NCBI RefSeq assembly: GCF_030684215.1
Contig: NZ_JAUXOV010000017.1
Span: forward strand, 1-53,976
DNA: 53,976 bases
Direction of reading: 5' to 3'
Source: Pseudotabrizicola sp.
GTDB taxonomy: Bacteria > Pseudomonadota > Alphaproteobacteria > Rhodobacterales > Rhodobacteraceae
Within the stretch, counting starts at the first letter, position 1; each line of letters opens with the position of its first letter. Below the pieces are notes generated by a model. That model was not told the origin of the DNA, did no database searches, and worked only from the letters and a program-made list of their open reading frames with translations. Positions 26,263-36,763 of this stretch are shown in pieces. A program made the position numbers and the translations under genes.

Positions 26263-28731
26263 ATGAACAGCAACCCTAAAACCATGCAGCCCGACCTGCC
26301 ATCAAGGGTCGTCCTTGATATCGAGGGCATGACCTGTGCGTCCTGCGTCGGGCGGGTGGAGCGAGCTTTGAACGCGCTGCCGGGGGTTGATGCTGCGTCT
26401 GTCAACCTTGCGACCGAACGCGCAGAGATCCTGGGCCATGATCTGGACCGAGCGGCGCTGGTGAAGGCGGTCGAGGATGTCGGCTATGATGTTGCCTCTC
26501 CTCCGATCGATCTGGAGATTGAGGGGATGACCTGTGCGTCCTGTGTCGCGCGGGTGGAACGGGCGCTGAAATCCGTGCCGGGCGTAACAGAAGCCACAGT
26601 CAACCTTGCGACCGAGCGCGCGCATGTGACGGGACAGGCCGATGTGGCCAAGCTGATCCGCGCCATCGCCGACGCTGGGTATGACGCGCATCCTGCGATA
26701 TCGGCCGTGTCAGATGAAACCGCGTCCCGTAAAGCCGTCGAGGAAACCTCTCTCAAGCGCGATCTGTCGATTGCGGCTGTGCTGTCGCTGCCGGTCTTTG
26801 TGCTGGAGATGGGGTCGCATCTGTTCATGTGGATGCATATGGCGGTGATGAACACCATCGGCATGCAGAACAGCTGGTATCTGCAATTCTTGCTGACCAC
26901 GGCGGTGCTGATTGGTCCCGGCCGTCGGTTCTACGCCAAGGGCTTTCCCGCGCTTGCCCGGCTTGCGCCTGACATGAACAGCCTTGTGGCCGTTGGCACA
27001 TCGGCGGCATACGGTTATTCGCTGGTCGCGACCTTTGCCCCCGGCCTGCTGCCCGCAGGCACGGTGAACGTGTACTACGAAGCTGCAGCGGTGATCGTGA
27101 CACTCATCCTGCTGGGACGATATCTGGAAAGCCGCGCCAAGGGCCGCACGTCCGAAGCGATCAAGCGGCTGGTGGGTTTGCAGGCCAAGACCGCCCGCGT
27201 GATCCGCAAGGGCACCGTCGTTGATCTGCCGATAGCCGAGGTGCGGCCCGGCGACCTTGTCGAGGTCCGCCCCGGCGAGCGGGTTCCCGTAGATGGAGCA
27301 GTAACGCAAGGGACCAGCTGGATCGACGAAAGCATGATCTCGGGTGAACCCCTGCCGGTTGAAAAGACCACCGGCAGCGCGGTCACCGGCGGCACGGTCA
27401 ACCAAACCGGCGCCTTCACCTTCCGCGCCACGGCGGTAGGCGAGGCCACAATGCTGGCGCAGATCATCCGCATGGTCGAGGCGGCGCAGGGCGGCAAGCT
27501 GCCTATCCAGACGCTGGTGGACCAGATCACACTATGGTTCGTGCCCGCCGTGATGGCGCTGGCCGCGCTGACCTTTGCCGTCTGGCTGATCTTTGGCCCT
27601 GACCCGGCGCTGACCTTTGGCCTTGTGAATGCGGTGGCGGTTCTGATCATCGCCTGCCCCTGTGCCATGGGTCTGGCCACCCCGACCTCGATCATGGTCG
27701 GCACCGGGCGGGGGGCGGAACTGGGGGTGCTGTTTCGCAAGGGTGAGGCCTTGCAGGCTTTGCAGGACGTGCGGGTTGTGGCCTTTGACAAGACCGGCAC
27801 GCTGACCGAAGGAAAGCCCCGCCTGACCGACTTGCACCTTGCCGCCGGCTTTGACCGCGCGCTTGTGCTGGCCGCCGTTGCGGCGGCAGAGGCAAAGTCC
27901 GAACACCCGATTGCGCGCGCCATCGTTGCAGCGGCGGTCGAGGAGGGCCTGACGCTGCCAGAGGTGACCGGGTTCGCCTCGCTGACCGGCTATGGCGTCG
28001 AGGCGCAGGCGGGCGAAAGCCGGGTCGAAATCGGCGCTGACCGCTATATGACCAAGCTGGGTCTTGATGTGGCCCCCTTTGCCGAGGTCGCGGCCCGACT
28101 GGCGGATGAGGGCAAGTCGCCCCTTTATGCTGCTATGGACGGCCAATTGGCTGCTATCCTTGCCGTGGCGGACCCAATCAAGGAAACCACACCACAAGCC
28201 ATCCGCGCCCTGCATGCGCTTGGCCTGAAGGTGGCGATGATCACCGGCGACAACGCCCGCACGGCGCAGGCCATCGCGCGCCAGCTGAGCATTGACGAGG
28301 TGGTGGCAGAAGTGCTGCCCGACGGCAAGGTGCTGGCGGTAAAACGGCTTAAGGCACCGGGACCGCTGGCCTATGTCGGCGACGGCATAAACGATGCCCC
28401 GGCACTGGCCGAGGCGGATGTTGGTCTGGCCGTCGGCACCGGCACCGATATCGCGATTGAGGCGGCGGATGTGGTGCTGATGACGGGGCGGCTGACGGCA
28501 GTGTCTGACGCCATCGCGCTGTCCAAGGCCACGATGCGCAACATCCGGCAGAACCTGTTCTGGGCCTTTGCCTATAACGCGGCGCTGATCCCTGTGGCGG
28601 CGGGTGTCTTGTGGCCCGCCTTTGGCATCCTGCTGTCGCCGGTCTTTGCTGCCGGGGCCATGGCGCTGTCATCGGTCTTTGTCCTTGGCAACGCGCTGCG
28701 GCTGCGGCGCTATTCCCCCGCGCAATCCTGA
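26263..28731 (+). CDS. copA: Cu(I)-exporting P1B-type ATPase
   Basis: 822 residues from the ATG at 26263. The in-frame extension to 26119 overlaps the promoter, so is not coding. Two N-terminal HMA domains with CASC loops (Cys25/28 and Cys91/94), eight membrane helices, ion-path CPC (465-467, ACPCAMG), the TGE region as SGEPLPV, phosphorylation Asp509 in DKTGTLT, the P1B-specific SEHPIARAI and hinge [17 protein letters not shown]-terminal [15 protein letters not shown] fits P1B-1 (Cu+). It exports cytoplasmic Cu(I) to the periplasm. cueR follows 13 bp after the stop. Confidence 0.93.
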   Translation: MNSNPKTMQPDLPSRVVLDIEGMTCASCVGRVERALNALPGVDAASVNLATERAEILGHDLDRAALVKAVEDVGYDVASPPIDLEIEGMTCASCVARVERALKSVPGVTEATVNLATERAHVTGQADVAKLIRAIADAGYDAHPAISAVSDETASRKAVEETSLKRDLSIAAVLSLPVFVLEMGSHLFMWMHMAVMNTIGMQNSWYLQFLLTTAVLIGPGRRFYAKGFPALARLAPDMNSLVAVGTSAAYGYSLVATFAPGLLPAGTVNVYYEAAAVIVTLILLGRYLESRAKGRTSEAIKRLVGLQAKTARVIRKGTVVDLPIAEVRPGDLVEVRPGERVPVDGAVTQGTSWIDESMISGEPLPVEKTTGSAVTGGTVNQTGAFTFRATAVGEATMLAQIIRMVEAAQGGKLPIQTLVDQITLWFVPAVMALAALTFAVWLIFGPDPALTFGLVNAVAVLIIACPCAMGLATPTSIMVGTGRGAELGVLFRKGEALQALQDVRVVAFDKTGTLTEGKPRLTDLHLAAGFDRALVLAAVAAAEAKSEHPIARAIVAAAVEEGLTLPEVTGFASLTGYGVEAQAGESRVEIGADRYMTKLGLDVAPFAEVAARLADEGKSPLYAAMDGQLAAILAVADPIKETTPQAIRALHALGLKVAMITGDNARTAQAIARQLSIDEVVAEVLPDGKVLAVKRLKAPGPLAYVGDGINDAPALAEADVGLAVGTGTDIAIEAADVVLMTGRLTAVSDAIALSKATMRNIRQNLFWAFAYNAALIPVAAGVLWPAFGILLSPVFAAGAMALSSVFVLGNALRLRRYSPAQS

Positions 28732-28744
28732 AGGAGACTGGCCC

Positions 28745-29215
28745 ATGAACATCGGTGAAGCGGCCCGCGCCTCGGGCGTGTCAGCCAAGATGATCCGCTA
28801 CTACGAATCCACGGGCTTGATCCCGGCGGCAGGACGCACCGGCGCGGGGTATCGTGTCTATTCGGACACCGAGGTGCAGATGCTGCGCTTCATCCGCCGG
28901 TCGCGGGATCTGGGGTTTCCGGTCGAGAAAATTCAGGAACTGCTGGCGCTATGGCGCGACCGATCCCGCCACAGCGCCGACGTCAAGCGTCTGGCGCAGG
29001 AACAGATCGACGGGCTGGAGCGCAAGATCGCCGAGATGCAGGCTATGAAGGAGACCCTCCAGAACCTTGCTGACGCCTGCTGCGGCGATCACCGGCCCGA
29101 TTGTCCGATCCTTGCGGACCTTGGCAGCGGACCAAGCCTGATGGCGCGCACAGACAGGGCACGGTCGAGTGACCAACAGCGCAGCCAACCAGAACAGCAT
29201 CGGTCTACGGATTAA
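28745..29215 (+). CDS. cueR: Copper-responsive MerR-family activator CueR
   Basis: 156 residues from the ATG at 28745 (AAGGAGA upstream). N-terminal MerR HTH (MNIGEAARASGVSAKMIRYYESTGLI), long dimerisation helix, and metal loop Cys112 and Cys120 (ADACCGDHRPDCPIL), exactly the CueR positions. The C-terminal tail of about 30 residues after this loop is longer than usual and low in complexity. It activates the two 19-bp-spacer promoters at 26.13-26.23 kb. Confidence 0.9.
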   Translation: MNIGEAARASGVSAKMIRYYESTGLIPAAGRTGAGYRVYSDTEVQMLRFIRRSRDLGFPVEKIQELLALWRDRSRHSADVKRLAQEQIDGLERKIAEMQAMKETLQNLADACCGDHRPDCPILADLGSGPSLMARTDRARSSDQQRSQPEQHRSTD

Positions 29216-29402
29216 CCCGGCCCTGATCAGACGGCCTTTGGCCAGCGGCGATGCAGGCCTTCAACGACCGGAGCAAAGGCCTGAACGCCCTACACATCGC
29301 CATCCTATACGACGTTCTTCTTTGAACGGCAGTAGCAAGACGAGCGGATTGGCACCTCTGCCCTTGCGACAGCTTGATCCAGTTGAAGTCTGAATGCCGC
29401 CG

Positions 29403-30248
29403 CTAGACAATTTTCCCGCATCTGTGAAGGCATTCGTACAGCCCGTGCAGGCTCCAGACATTGGCAGATGCTGGCACGGGCGCGGCGAAGTCCTGCCGCA
29501 AGGGATTCGGCGCAATGTTGAAGGCGTGGTCACTGTCGGTGGTGCGCTTGAACTTCCGGCTGCGGATGACCCGGATGCCGTTCTGGCGCAATGAGGAGGA
29601 TCAGAAATCAGTCCGGGGGACTGTTTTCCCGATGAACACGACCAACCCGGCCCCTCTCGCGGTTTGCCTGCAAACCGCTGCCGGGCAATGGCTGTCCGAC
29701 GCGGATGCCCTGCTCGTTCAGCTCCTCGGTCATCCGTGGTCTGCCATAGCTGCCCAAGCTTAACCGGTGCTTATCGCAGATATCGGCCAGGAACACCATG
29801 TCACGCCGCTGACGATACGACGGGGGGCGGTGCGTCAAGGCACGGAGCCCGCGCTCCGAAACACCCATCAGGTGGCACAGATGGCCACGGGTCAGGGTGC
29901 CGCGATACTCGGCAATATCTTGAAACGTTACGGCTTTTGAGATGCGCAGAACATCGCAGTTTTCTTTTGAACCTCCCTCCATTCGCCGGAAAATCAGTCC
30001 CCCGGCCTGTTTCCTTGCGCGGCTCAAAACCGGAGAATGCGGCTCTCTTTGCGAAGTCGTTCGTTCTCGCGCAGAAGCTCAGCATCATGTGCAGGCACTT
30101 TGGATTCTTCGGAAAATGCCCGAACCCATTTGCCAAGGGTCGAATGCCCAACCCTCAAATTAGACGCAACCTGATGCCGTGTCAGGCCACTGGTGAGCGC
30201 AATGCGAACCGCATCCCGCTTGAATTCGTTGCTGTGTATCGCTGCCAT
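29403..30248 (-). mobile_element. Decayed IS3-family insertion sequence
   Basis: OrfA (30248-30024) and pieces of OrfB are recognisable in changing frames. One piece has LTRGHLCHLMGVSERGLRAL, RQRRDMVFLADICDKHRLSLGSYGRPRMTEELNEQGIRVG (about 29900-29690); a later piece reads IRVIRSRKFKRTTDSDHAFNIAPNPLRQDFA (about 29585-29490). The integrase core with the DDE residues is missing. The OrfA C-terminal segment KKTAMFCASQKP reappears in another frame near 29970, so about 50 bp have been inserted or altered between. No active transposase is possible. Confidence 0.75.
30024..30248 (-). pseudogene. IS3-family OrfA (HTH transposase subunit), truncated
   Basis: 74 residues: SNEFKRDAVRIALTSGLTRHQVASNLRVG is the InsE-type HTH, STLGKWVRAFSEESKVPAHDAELLRENERLRKESRIL the leucine-zipper start. 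Full OrfA proteins run further (LKKA-FFASQKP); here the frame ends at RILRF and the rest is displaced. Part of the IS remnant above. Confidence 0.75.
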
Positions 30249-30278
30249 AGCCGGTCTCCTTGATGGCGAGTATGGCTC

Positions 30279-30575
30279 TCAAAAAAACTGGAACAAAGCC
30301 GGTGCAGGTCCTGTCGCCTTGCCACCGGTCCCATAGCCGGTCACCAAAAAGTCCAACCTCTCATCGGCAAAGTCACCGATGATCTCACGAGCGGTGGTCG
30401 CCTCATGAATGTCGGCATTGGCAGAGGTCTCAAACTGGCAGACCAGAAGCCAGCTGTGCTTCTCGGCCAATTCAAGGTAGGGCGATTTCGGATGCCAGCA
30501 TTTCAAGCTGCATCAGGTCAGCGCGACGCGAAGTTGACGACGATGGCGAGGCACATACGATCATCGGGACCATTC
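30279..30575 (-). pseudogene. Cysteine synthase (PLP-dependent) internal fragment
   Basis: Minus-strand translation gives LAEKHSWLLVCQFETSANADIHEATTAREIIGDFADERLDFLVTGYGTGG. This matches the middle of CysK-type enzymes (QFEN-AN--HR-TTA-EI ... VTGYGTGGT, the PLP-phosphate loop). Upstream, CASPSSSTSRRADLMQLEML is a decayed copy of the SFSVERRKLM segment in a shifted frame. The fragment stops abruptly at the IS3 remnant edge near 30280 (tail ATGPAPALFQFF is unrelated). The N-terminal PLP-lysine region and C-terminus are absent. Confidence 0.65.
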
Positions 30576-30649
30576 ATGACCGGTGATTTCGCTTCGTCGC
30601 AGATGTCGTGGAGATGCCCCCCGCGCATGCTTTCTTACGAGAGATTTCC

Positions 30650-31836
30650 CAACCGAAAGGTCCACTGACTGGCAGGCTCTCGATTGCCACCCTCCGTTTC
30701 GCCCACTTGCCATGGCCCCCGAACTTGCCATGCTGGCAGAGGCAATCCGTTGTGAGATCACACAAGCGCTGTCGTGCATGCGATGGCTGGCGGTGATCGC
30801 AGGCGGATCGTCTTTCCGGTTCCGGCAGGCCGAGCCAAACATTTATCTTGTCGCAACCGCCTTGGGCGCTCCCTATGTCCTGATCGGCATTATCGAGGCG
30901 CGCAATCACACCCTGGCTGTCCCGCTTGAACTTTCTGACAGTTGCACGAACGAAGCGATATCAGCTGACAGCCCCTTTCGACAACATCGACGATCTGCGC
31001 AGCCAGATCGTCACGCACCTTGTCACCGCACTTGAGGTCTATATTCCGCTGAATGAGGCGCGGGTCGCCCAGATGGCCGGGATCGAAACGCTGGATACCT
31101 GGGCGAACTACCATTTAGGGCTGCAGCATCCTTATCGTTTTACCGCTGAAGACAACTTGCGCGCCAAGGGCTGTTTTGAACGGGCAGTGACGCGCTGGAC
31201 CCACAACTCGTCCACGCCCATGCCGGGCTGTCGTTCACCAGCTTTGTCGAGGCTTTCCTTCAGCTTGGCCCAAATATTCCAGAGGCCGCGCGACGCCATG
31301 CCGAGCGCGGACTGGAACTGGACCCGCTGTACCCGTTCGCGAATTTCACCATTGGGCGTTCCTTCTGTCTAACGCAAGACCTAGATGCTACAGTCGTCTG
31401 GCTTGACTGGGCCACCACGCTGAACCCGCAATATGCGCAGGGGTTCTATTCTTCGGCCGTCACCTCGATGCTGGTCGGGAATGCTTCGACAACAAAGGCC
31501 GGGCTGGATATCGCCATGCAGCTTAGCCCGCTGGGTCTGCTGTTTTACGGGTTTCACGAAGTCCGGGCGCAGATGCTGGTGCAAACCGGCGACTACCAAT
31601 CTGCCGCCTGCTGGGGGACAGGGCCGCGAGTACACCACGCGCATTGCCTGATCACGATGATAGCGCTTGCGGCCAACTCTCTGGCCGGGAACCACGATCA
31701 GGCTGCACAATGGCGGCGAGAGGTGCGGCGGCGCAAGGCTGCTGCAACGACCGCGCATTACACAGCAGCCTTCCCGACCAAAGATACCGCCTTAAGATCG
31801 CTTATCATGGCCGAACTGCGCCGCCATGGGTTCTGA
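30650..31836 (+). pseudogene. Adenylate-cyclase/TPR-type signalling protein, frameshifted remnant
   Basis: Three reading frames in turn give one recognisable protein. Frame of 30608: LSIATLRFAHLP. Then AMLAEAIRCEITQALSCMRWLAVIAGGSSFRF. Then LTAPFDNIDDLRSQIVTHLVTALEVYIPLNEARVAQMAGIETLDTWANYHLGLQHPYRF. Finally LDPLYPFANFTIGRSFCLTQDLDATVVWLDWATTLNPQYAQGFYSSA, ending ELRRHGF at 31836. This is the periplasmic/TPR half of proteins annotated as adenylate-cyclase-like or CadC-like activators. At least three frameshifts and no N-terminal catalytic or DNA-binding domain: dead gene. Confidence 0.7.
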
Positions 31837-32114
31837 GCAGTTCCCGATTCCATTCTCGCATTTACAGCGACTCCTGCATTTGCCCAAGGTTGGGTTGTGC
31901 TGCCAATTGCCGGTTGGTGGCTAGACCACGGCGTGCAGAAGACTTTGGCGGGTCAGCCGCGCCTGACTTCGCGGCCACTCACAGAACCTCTGCATTTTTG
32001 GCCGGATCGTGCCACCTGCCAAAGCAACCTTCATCACGCGAAAGAAAATTTGGTTATGAGCCTTGGGGGCGCAAGCCTAACCCGCATGCTCAATATCAAA
32101 TGGGAGCACCTGAG

Positions 32115-32399
32115 ATGACAAGTCTGAAACGCGACATGATCGAGCATGACCTCCCCGGTGTCGGCAAATTCTCCGTCACTTAGCTTTGCTGTGCGGTGCG
32201 GGCATCCAATCAGGCGCTCAGCACCATCGGCCCTGCCATCCAGTGGCAGCACAGCTATGTGGCTGGCGACAAGACCTTCTGCATCTATCTTGCTGACGGC
32301 GATGCCTCGATCCGCAAACATGCCGAACTCAGCGGGATTCCATTTTCGCGGATCACCAAAGTGTCGCAAATCATCGACCCGCTGACCGCGAACAATTGA
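32115..32399 (+). pseudogene. DUF4242 small protein interrupted by one in-frame TAG
   Basis: From the ATG at 32115: MIEHDLPGVGKFSVT, then TAG (32181-32183), then in the same frame LCCAVRASNQALSTIGPAIQWQHSYVAGDKTFCIYLADGDASIRKHAELSG and SRITKVSQIIDPLTANN to a TGA. Both halves match DUF4242 (nickel-binding-like ferredoxin fold; I-E-R-D-PG start, D-KT-CIYLA-, HA--SG-P). The stop stands where homologs have a Glu (GAG to TAG is one change). Otherwise full length, about 94 codons. Either a recent nonsense mutation or a read-through case. Confidence 0.7.
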
Positions 32400-32895
32400 G
32401 CTTTTCGACAGGCGGGGCGCCTTGCCGCTTAGCGTGACCACGCCACGGTCACGACCATCGTTGCTTTCTGATAGCCTTGCAGACTTTGCAGCACCTTTTG
32501 CAGACCCTGCCGGATGCACATCGCTTAGAGGGCTGCGCGATCAGGTCTGGCGGGACCGGTTGCCAGCCATATGTCAACCGAGCCCCGCCCTGCGGTTCCG
32601 ATGAAGCGCACTCAACCCTTACGTTGTTCGGGCAATCGGCGACTTGCCCGCCTTGCTATGGACCTGCTCGGCCCCAAAGTCGCCAGTACCCGTTCGGGTA
32701 TGCTGCATATCTGCCCGTGATAGCGCGACGCCCCGGCGCGCAGCGGTGCCCGCCTGTTGCGCCAACGGCCCATACTGGAGCGCAAGCGCTTTGCGGCCCA
32801 CATTCAGGCAAAATGGTCTGACCAAAAGCACCGGCTCCATGTTTGCCGATCCTCAAGCGTCAGTATCTGAAGCCCCAAAACAATCGGAGAACTCT
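32400..32895. other. No gene recognised
   Basis: About 500 bp between the broken DUF4242 gene and the cupin. Open frames exist on both strands but none has a ribosome site or recognisable motif. Probably decayed sequence plus the promoter of the polysaccharide locus, which I cannot place. Confidence 0.4.
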
Positions 32896-33309
32896 ATGTC
32901 GATTCACACCAATATCTCTTCAGCCGTTTCTGCTGTGCCCGACAATGCGCCCCTTTATGAAGAACGTCCCTGGGGTGCTTTCTGGAGCCTTGATCGCGGC
33001 GCAACACATCAGGTCAAACGCATTCGTGTCAGCCCAAACGGCCGGTTGTCTCTGCAGTATCATCACCACCGCGCCGAGCGTTGGGTTGTGATCGAAGGAA
33101 CCGCCACTATCACCGTTAACGAAGAGGTGGCCACGGTACAGCCCGGCAGTGTTGTGATGATTCCCAAAGGGGCTGTTCACAGGCTGGAAAATCTGACCAA
33201 TGCACCGGTCGAGATTATCGAAGTGCAGATGGGCAATTATCTGGGTGAAGACGATATTGTGCGCGTTGATGATGTCTATGACCGGCCAGCGCGTGAGATG
33301 CGGGCCTGA
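32896..33309 (+). CDS. Mannose-6-phosphate isomerase type II cupin domain, stand-alone
   Basis: 137 residues from the ATG at 32896; the upstream in-frame stretch is not homologous. YEERPWGAFWSLDRG, HQVKRIRVSPNGRLSLQYHHHRAERWVVIEGTATITVNEEV, MIPKGAVHRLENLTNAPVEIIEVQMGNYLGEDDIVRVDDVY is the complete C-terminal cupin of bifunctional ManC/AlgA enzymes. His residues of QYHHHRAE, Glu in AE-W and the His of VHRLEN form the metal site. The guanylyltransferase half is encoded alone at 43.5 kb, so the two activities are split and flank the polysaccharide genes. Confidence 0.85.
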   Translation: MSIHTNISSAVSAVPDNAPLYEERPWGAFWSLDRGATHQVKRIRVSPNGRLSLQYHHHRAERWVVIEGTATITVNEEVATVQPGSVVMIPKGAVHRLENLTNAPVEIIEVQMGNYLGEDDIVRVDDVYDRPAREMRA

Positions 33310-33588
33310 CGGTCTTGCAAGAACACCTGCACCAAGGCGGATCAAAGGGCAAAAAACCTTGAACCGTATTGGCTGACAAACCGGCTTGCCCTGTTCTGCA
33401 ATAACCGCGTTTAATCGAACGAAAGGAGCCCGGACAATTTGTCCACCTGAGACAGCAAGTTCCTATCCAGAGAGCGTGCCGCAGTGTTAGATGGTACAAA
33501 AAACAAAGATGCCCTGCAGGCCCGTAAGGCTGATCTCGGCCATGAGGGCCGCAGAGCCAGGCATCCAACAAGATAAGGCGCTGAGGGC

Positions 33589-36500
33589 GTGCAGGCTGAA
33601 GGACAAAATGCCATAAAGGGTATTCCACGGGCTGACGAAAGCCTGAGTGGTATCTTTTTGCTGTGTCTGGCGATCGGGATGGCGGTGATGACGCACGGCG
33701 CGTTGCTGCCGTTTACCCATGGCAACACCTATGATGCGTTCATTCACATGTTCTTTGGCGAACACTACGCCCGTAGTTGGTTCGACCCATGGGAGCCGCG
33801 CTGGTACACCGGTTTTGCAACGACATCCTACCCGCCGGGCACGCATATGTTGATCGGTGCGCTGTCGAAACTGATGCCTTTGCGCGCGGCCTTTGTTCTG
33901 ACCATGCTGACCGGCATTTTGCTTCTGACGCTAGGAACCTACCGATTTGCGTTGATGTGGGTGCCGCCAAGAGCGGCAGGCTATGCTGCAATTGCCTTGG
34001 TTCTGTCGTCTTCAGTGGCCGAGGCGGTGCATCTTTTTGGGCAACTGCCCACCATCTTTTCGCTGGGTGTGTTTCTGAATGGCCTACCTTGGGTCTATCG
34101 GTGGATCGTCGCGGGACATTGGCGCAACTTTTTTGCGGCGGTTGTCTTTGGCGCCGCAACCACGGCCGCGCATCATGTGACAACGTTGTTTGGTGCAATC
34201 CTGTTCATCATCCCGCTGGGGCTGCTTGCCTTGCGCACGGCCGCCGAACTGGCGCGGGAAAAGCGCGACGGTGCGCCCTATAGCCGGATGCTTCGGATTT
34301 TTCACGGATTTACACCGTTCTTCTGGCCTGTCGCCAGGGGGCTATTGTTGGCTGTGGCACTTGTTGGGGGGATAGTTCTGACCATTCTGCCGCATTGGCT
34401 TTGGTCAGTTTCAGACCCGATCACGCAAGTGTCGATCCCACATGGCAGCAGGGAAAGCTTTCTTGACCGGCCTGATCTGGGCCTGATCTTTTTTGTCATT
34501 CCGTGGGGGGCAAGCCTGATCGCTTTGCCCTATGCCCTGTATAAAGGCATGACCAGCCGGCTTTGGCCCTTGGCCGGTTCAGTAATGCTGTGTTTTGTCC
34601 TTGGCACCGGGGGCACAACGCCGTTTCCAAAGATGCTGCTGCGCGGTGCTTTTGATATTCTGACGCTGGACCGCTTTACCTATTGGGCCACGATCCTGAT
34701 CCTGCCCTTTGTCGGGTTGATGGTGGATGGCTTGATGCATGGCCGCTCGGGCCAAATGATCCTTTCGGTCTTTGGAATGGTTGCGCGCTATGCCACTGTG
34801 GCCGGGCTTTTCGGATTGTATGTGCTGGGTGCTGTTTTCACTGCCGTCTTGCCGACCATCCGCCCGATGCAACCGGCTTTTGTCGATCCGGCCCCCATCG
34901 TGGCGTTTCTAGAGCAAGACAATCACGATCGCTGGCGCTATCTGACGCTGGGGTTTGGTGATCAGTTCGCCTATCTGTCGGCTTTGACATCTGCACAATC
35001 GGTCGATGGCAATTACCATTCGGCCCGACGCTTGCCAGACCTGACCCGCTATTCCGTCGAACGGTTGGAAAACGCCAAGTACATGGGTGTTCCGGGTCTG
35101 GGTTCCTTGCAACAGTTCCTGATCAACGCAGACCGCTATCACCTGAAATACATTTTTTCCAACGATGCATTCTATGATCCGCTTTTAACCTTTACTGGCT
35201 GGAACCAGTTGAACCGGTTGCAAAATGGCATCGTGATCTGGGAACGGCCTGATGTCAAACCGCTGCCGCTTTTGCAACCACGCCGTGAGATTCCGCAAAG
35301 CCACCGCTTGATGTGGGGCCTTTTGCCGCCCTTTGCCCTGATCCTTGCCGCGCTGGTTCTGGTGGCCGCCATAGGTCGCCGGGGCTTTGGCAAAGCGCAT
35401 GCAACCGACCGGCCGATCCCAAGATCTGCCTTTCTGCCAGACGACCGTTTTGCCAACCCAAAGCGGGCGCGGCAGGTGGTCTTTGCGCTTGGCATGCTGT
35501 GCGTGATTGCCGTTGGCGCAGGTCTGATCCAGGGCTACCGCATTTTGAATAAACCGGCATCGGCCGAAGACGTACTGCGTGAATACTTCAACGACCTTGA
35601 TTTCCGCCGCTTTACCGATGCCTACAAAAAACTGGACCCGGAAAGCCGCGGCACATTTGAAGAGGCGCGGTTTCCCTGGAACTGGCGCGGCGGGCTTATT
35701 GCATCTTATGGCAAGCTGGTGGATTTCTCGGCTCAACCGACCGCCGTTTCAGCAGATGTGATCGACTGGCAGGTCAGTCTGGACTGGTTTTCCTCGCTGG
35801 ATGTTCAAAAGGAAGATCTGACCCTGCGCACGGTGCGCCGAAACGGGCTGTGGTATGTCGTGCCCGTGTCCCTGCGGCCAGTGCAGACACCGGTGCGCAT
35901 CAGCCGACAAGACACAGTTGCCTGGAATGTCACAGGCCGCCGACAGCCACGCTTTGAATCGGATTTGCACCGCGACCGGCTGGACCGCCCGCAGATTTTG
36001 CTGGGTCCGGCCCGGTTGGTGCGGCATGCGGGGCGCTATTCGGTTGTGGGCAGTGTTTTTGTCAACGATGCCGACCCAGCCCATATCACAGTGACAAGCC
36101 AGTTGCTTTCGCCGGGTGGCAAGCCGCTGGCCACCACAACGGGCGGCACCCTGGCCACCCATCGCCTTTTGCCTGGCGAAATGGGTGCTTTTCGGATCGC
36201 GTTTGAAGGGATCCTGGCCTTGGATGATGCCGATGTTGCAGGCTCGTTCGATCCAAAGCTTTTCATCCCGCCAATCCTGTCGGAAACCCCGGACGAAGCG
36301 CAGGTTTCAGCTCGCGCGCTGGTCGTGGCACAAAACCTGTATCGCGGCATTGCTTTGAACGGAGTCACCTTTGGTCAGACTGAAGGCGGCGGGCTGGAAA
36401 TTCGCGGAACAGCGGTGAACACAGGCACCGAGATTGCGAGCATTACCCGGCTGCTGGCATCGGTTTTTGAGGGCACGGGCAAGCCAGTCTGGGTCGAGGC

Positions 36501-36762
36501 GGCCTTTGTTTCCACCAACATTCAGCCCGGACAATCCAGCCCCTTTCACTTTCACCTGCCGCCCAGCGCAACAATCGAGGTGATTTCCGATGTTGATCCG
36601 GCAAAGCATGAAGTCAACGGGTCGGGCCTTGCGGCCTTTGGTGCCGATAAGCTTGCCGCGTTGGCCGCTGCCCCGGCGGGTGCAATCGCGTTGAATGGGC
36701 TTGGGGGCTATCAGTTCATCAGGCTGGACATTTCATCCATGACCTTTGATCCGGAGTTCTGA
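33589..36762 (+). CDS. Large polytopic protein, GT-C/PTPS-related-like, with C-terminal periplasmic domains
   Basis: 1057 residues from a GTG. About 11-12 membrane helices in residues 15-480, more near 570-600 and 635-655. The first extramembrane loop has HGNTYDAFIHMFFGEHYARSWFDPWEPRWYTGF, an acidic/aromatic motif placed like the catalytic loop of GT-C glycosyltransferases and of the 6-pyruvoyl-tetrahydropterin-synthase-related membrane proteins. After 655: an NTF2-like stretch (EDVLREYFNDLDFRRFTDAYKKLDPESRGTFEE), then beta-rich domains to the end. It is followed 1 bp later by a secreted protein, then a glycoside hydrolase. Likely transfers or polymerises a lipid-linked sugar at the periplasmic face; this function is inference. 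Confidence 0.6.
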   Translation: MQAEGQNAIKGIPRADESLSGIFLLCLAIGMAVMTHGALLPFTHGNTYDAFIHMFFGEHYARSWFDPWEPRWYTGFATTSYPPGTHMLIGALSKLMPLRAAFVLTMLTGILLLTLGTYRFALMWVPPRAAGYAAIALVLSSSVAEAVHLFGQLPTIFSLGVFLNGLPWVYRWIVAGHWRNFFAAVVFGAATTAAHHVTTLFGAILFIIPLGLLALRTAAELAREKRDGAPYSRMLRIFHGFTPFFWPVARGLLLAVALVGGIVLTILPHWLWSVSDPITQVSIPHGSRESFLDRPDLGLIFFVIPWGASLIALPYALYKGMTSRLWPLAGSVMLCFVLGTGGTTPFPKMLLRGAFDILTLDRFTYWATILILPFVGLMVDGLMHGRSGQMILSVFGMVARYATVAGLFGLYVLGAVFTAVLPTIRPMQPAFVDPAPIVAFLEQDNHDRWRYLTLGFGDQFAYLSALTSAQSVDGNYHSARRLPDLTRYSVERLENAKYMGVPGLGSLQQFLINADRYHLKYIFSNDAFYDPLLTFTGWNQLNRLQNGIVIWERPDVKPLPLLQPRREIPQSHRLMWGLLPPFALILAALVLVAAIGRRGFGKAHATDRPIPRSAFLPDDRFANPKRARQVVFALGMLCVIAVGAGLIQGYRILNKPASAEDVLREYFNDLDFRRFTDAYKKLDPESRGTFEEARFPWNWRGGLIASYGKLVDFSAQPTAVSADVIDWQVSLDWFSSLDVQKEDLTLRTVRRNGLWYVVPVSLRPVQTPVRISRQDTVAWNVTGRRQPRFESDLHRDRLDRPQILLGPARLVRHAGRYSVVGSVFVNDADPAHITVTSQLLSPGGKPLATTTGGTLATHRLLPGEMGAFRIAFEGILALDDADVAGSFDPKLFIPPILSETPDEAQVSARALVVAQNLYRGIALNGVTFGQTEGGGLEIRGTAVNTGTEIASITRLLASVFEGTGKPVWVEAAFVSTNIQPGQSSPFHFHLPPSATIEVISDVDPAKHEVNGSGLAAFGADKLAALAAAPAGAIALNGLGGYQFIRLDISSMTFDPEF

Positions 36763-36763
36763 G

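Noticed and set aside
32644-32895. Longer N-terminus on the PMI cupin
   Set aside because: No homology upstream of the MSIHTN start, and composition resembles the surrounding noncoding DNA.
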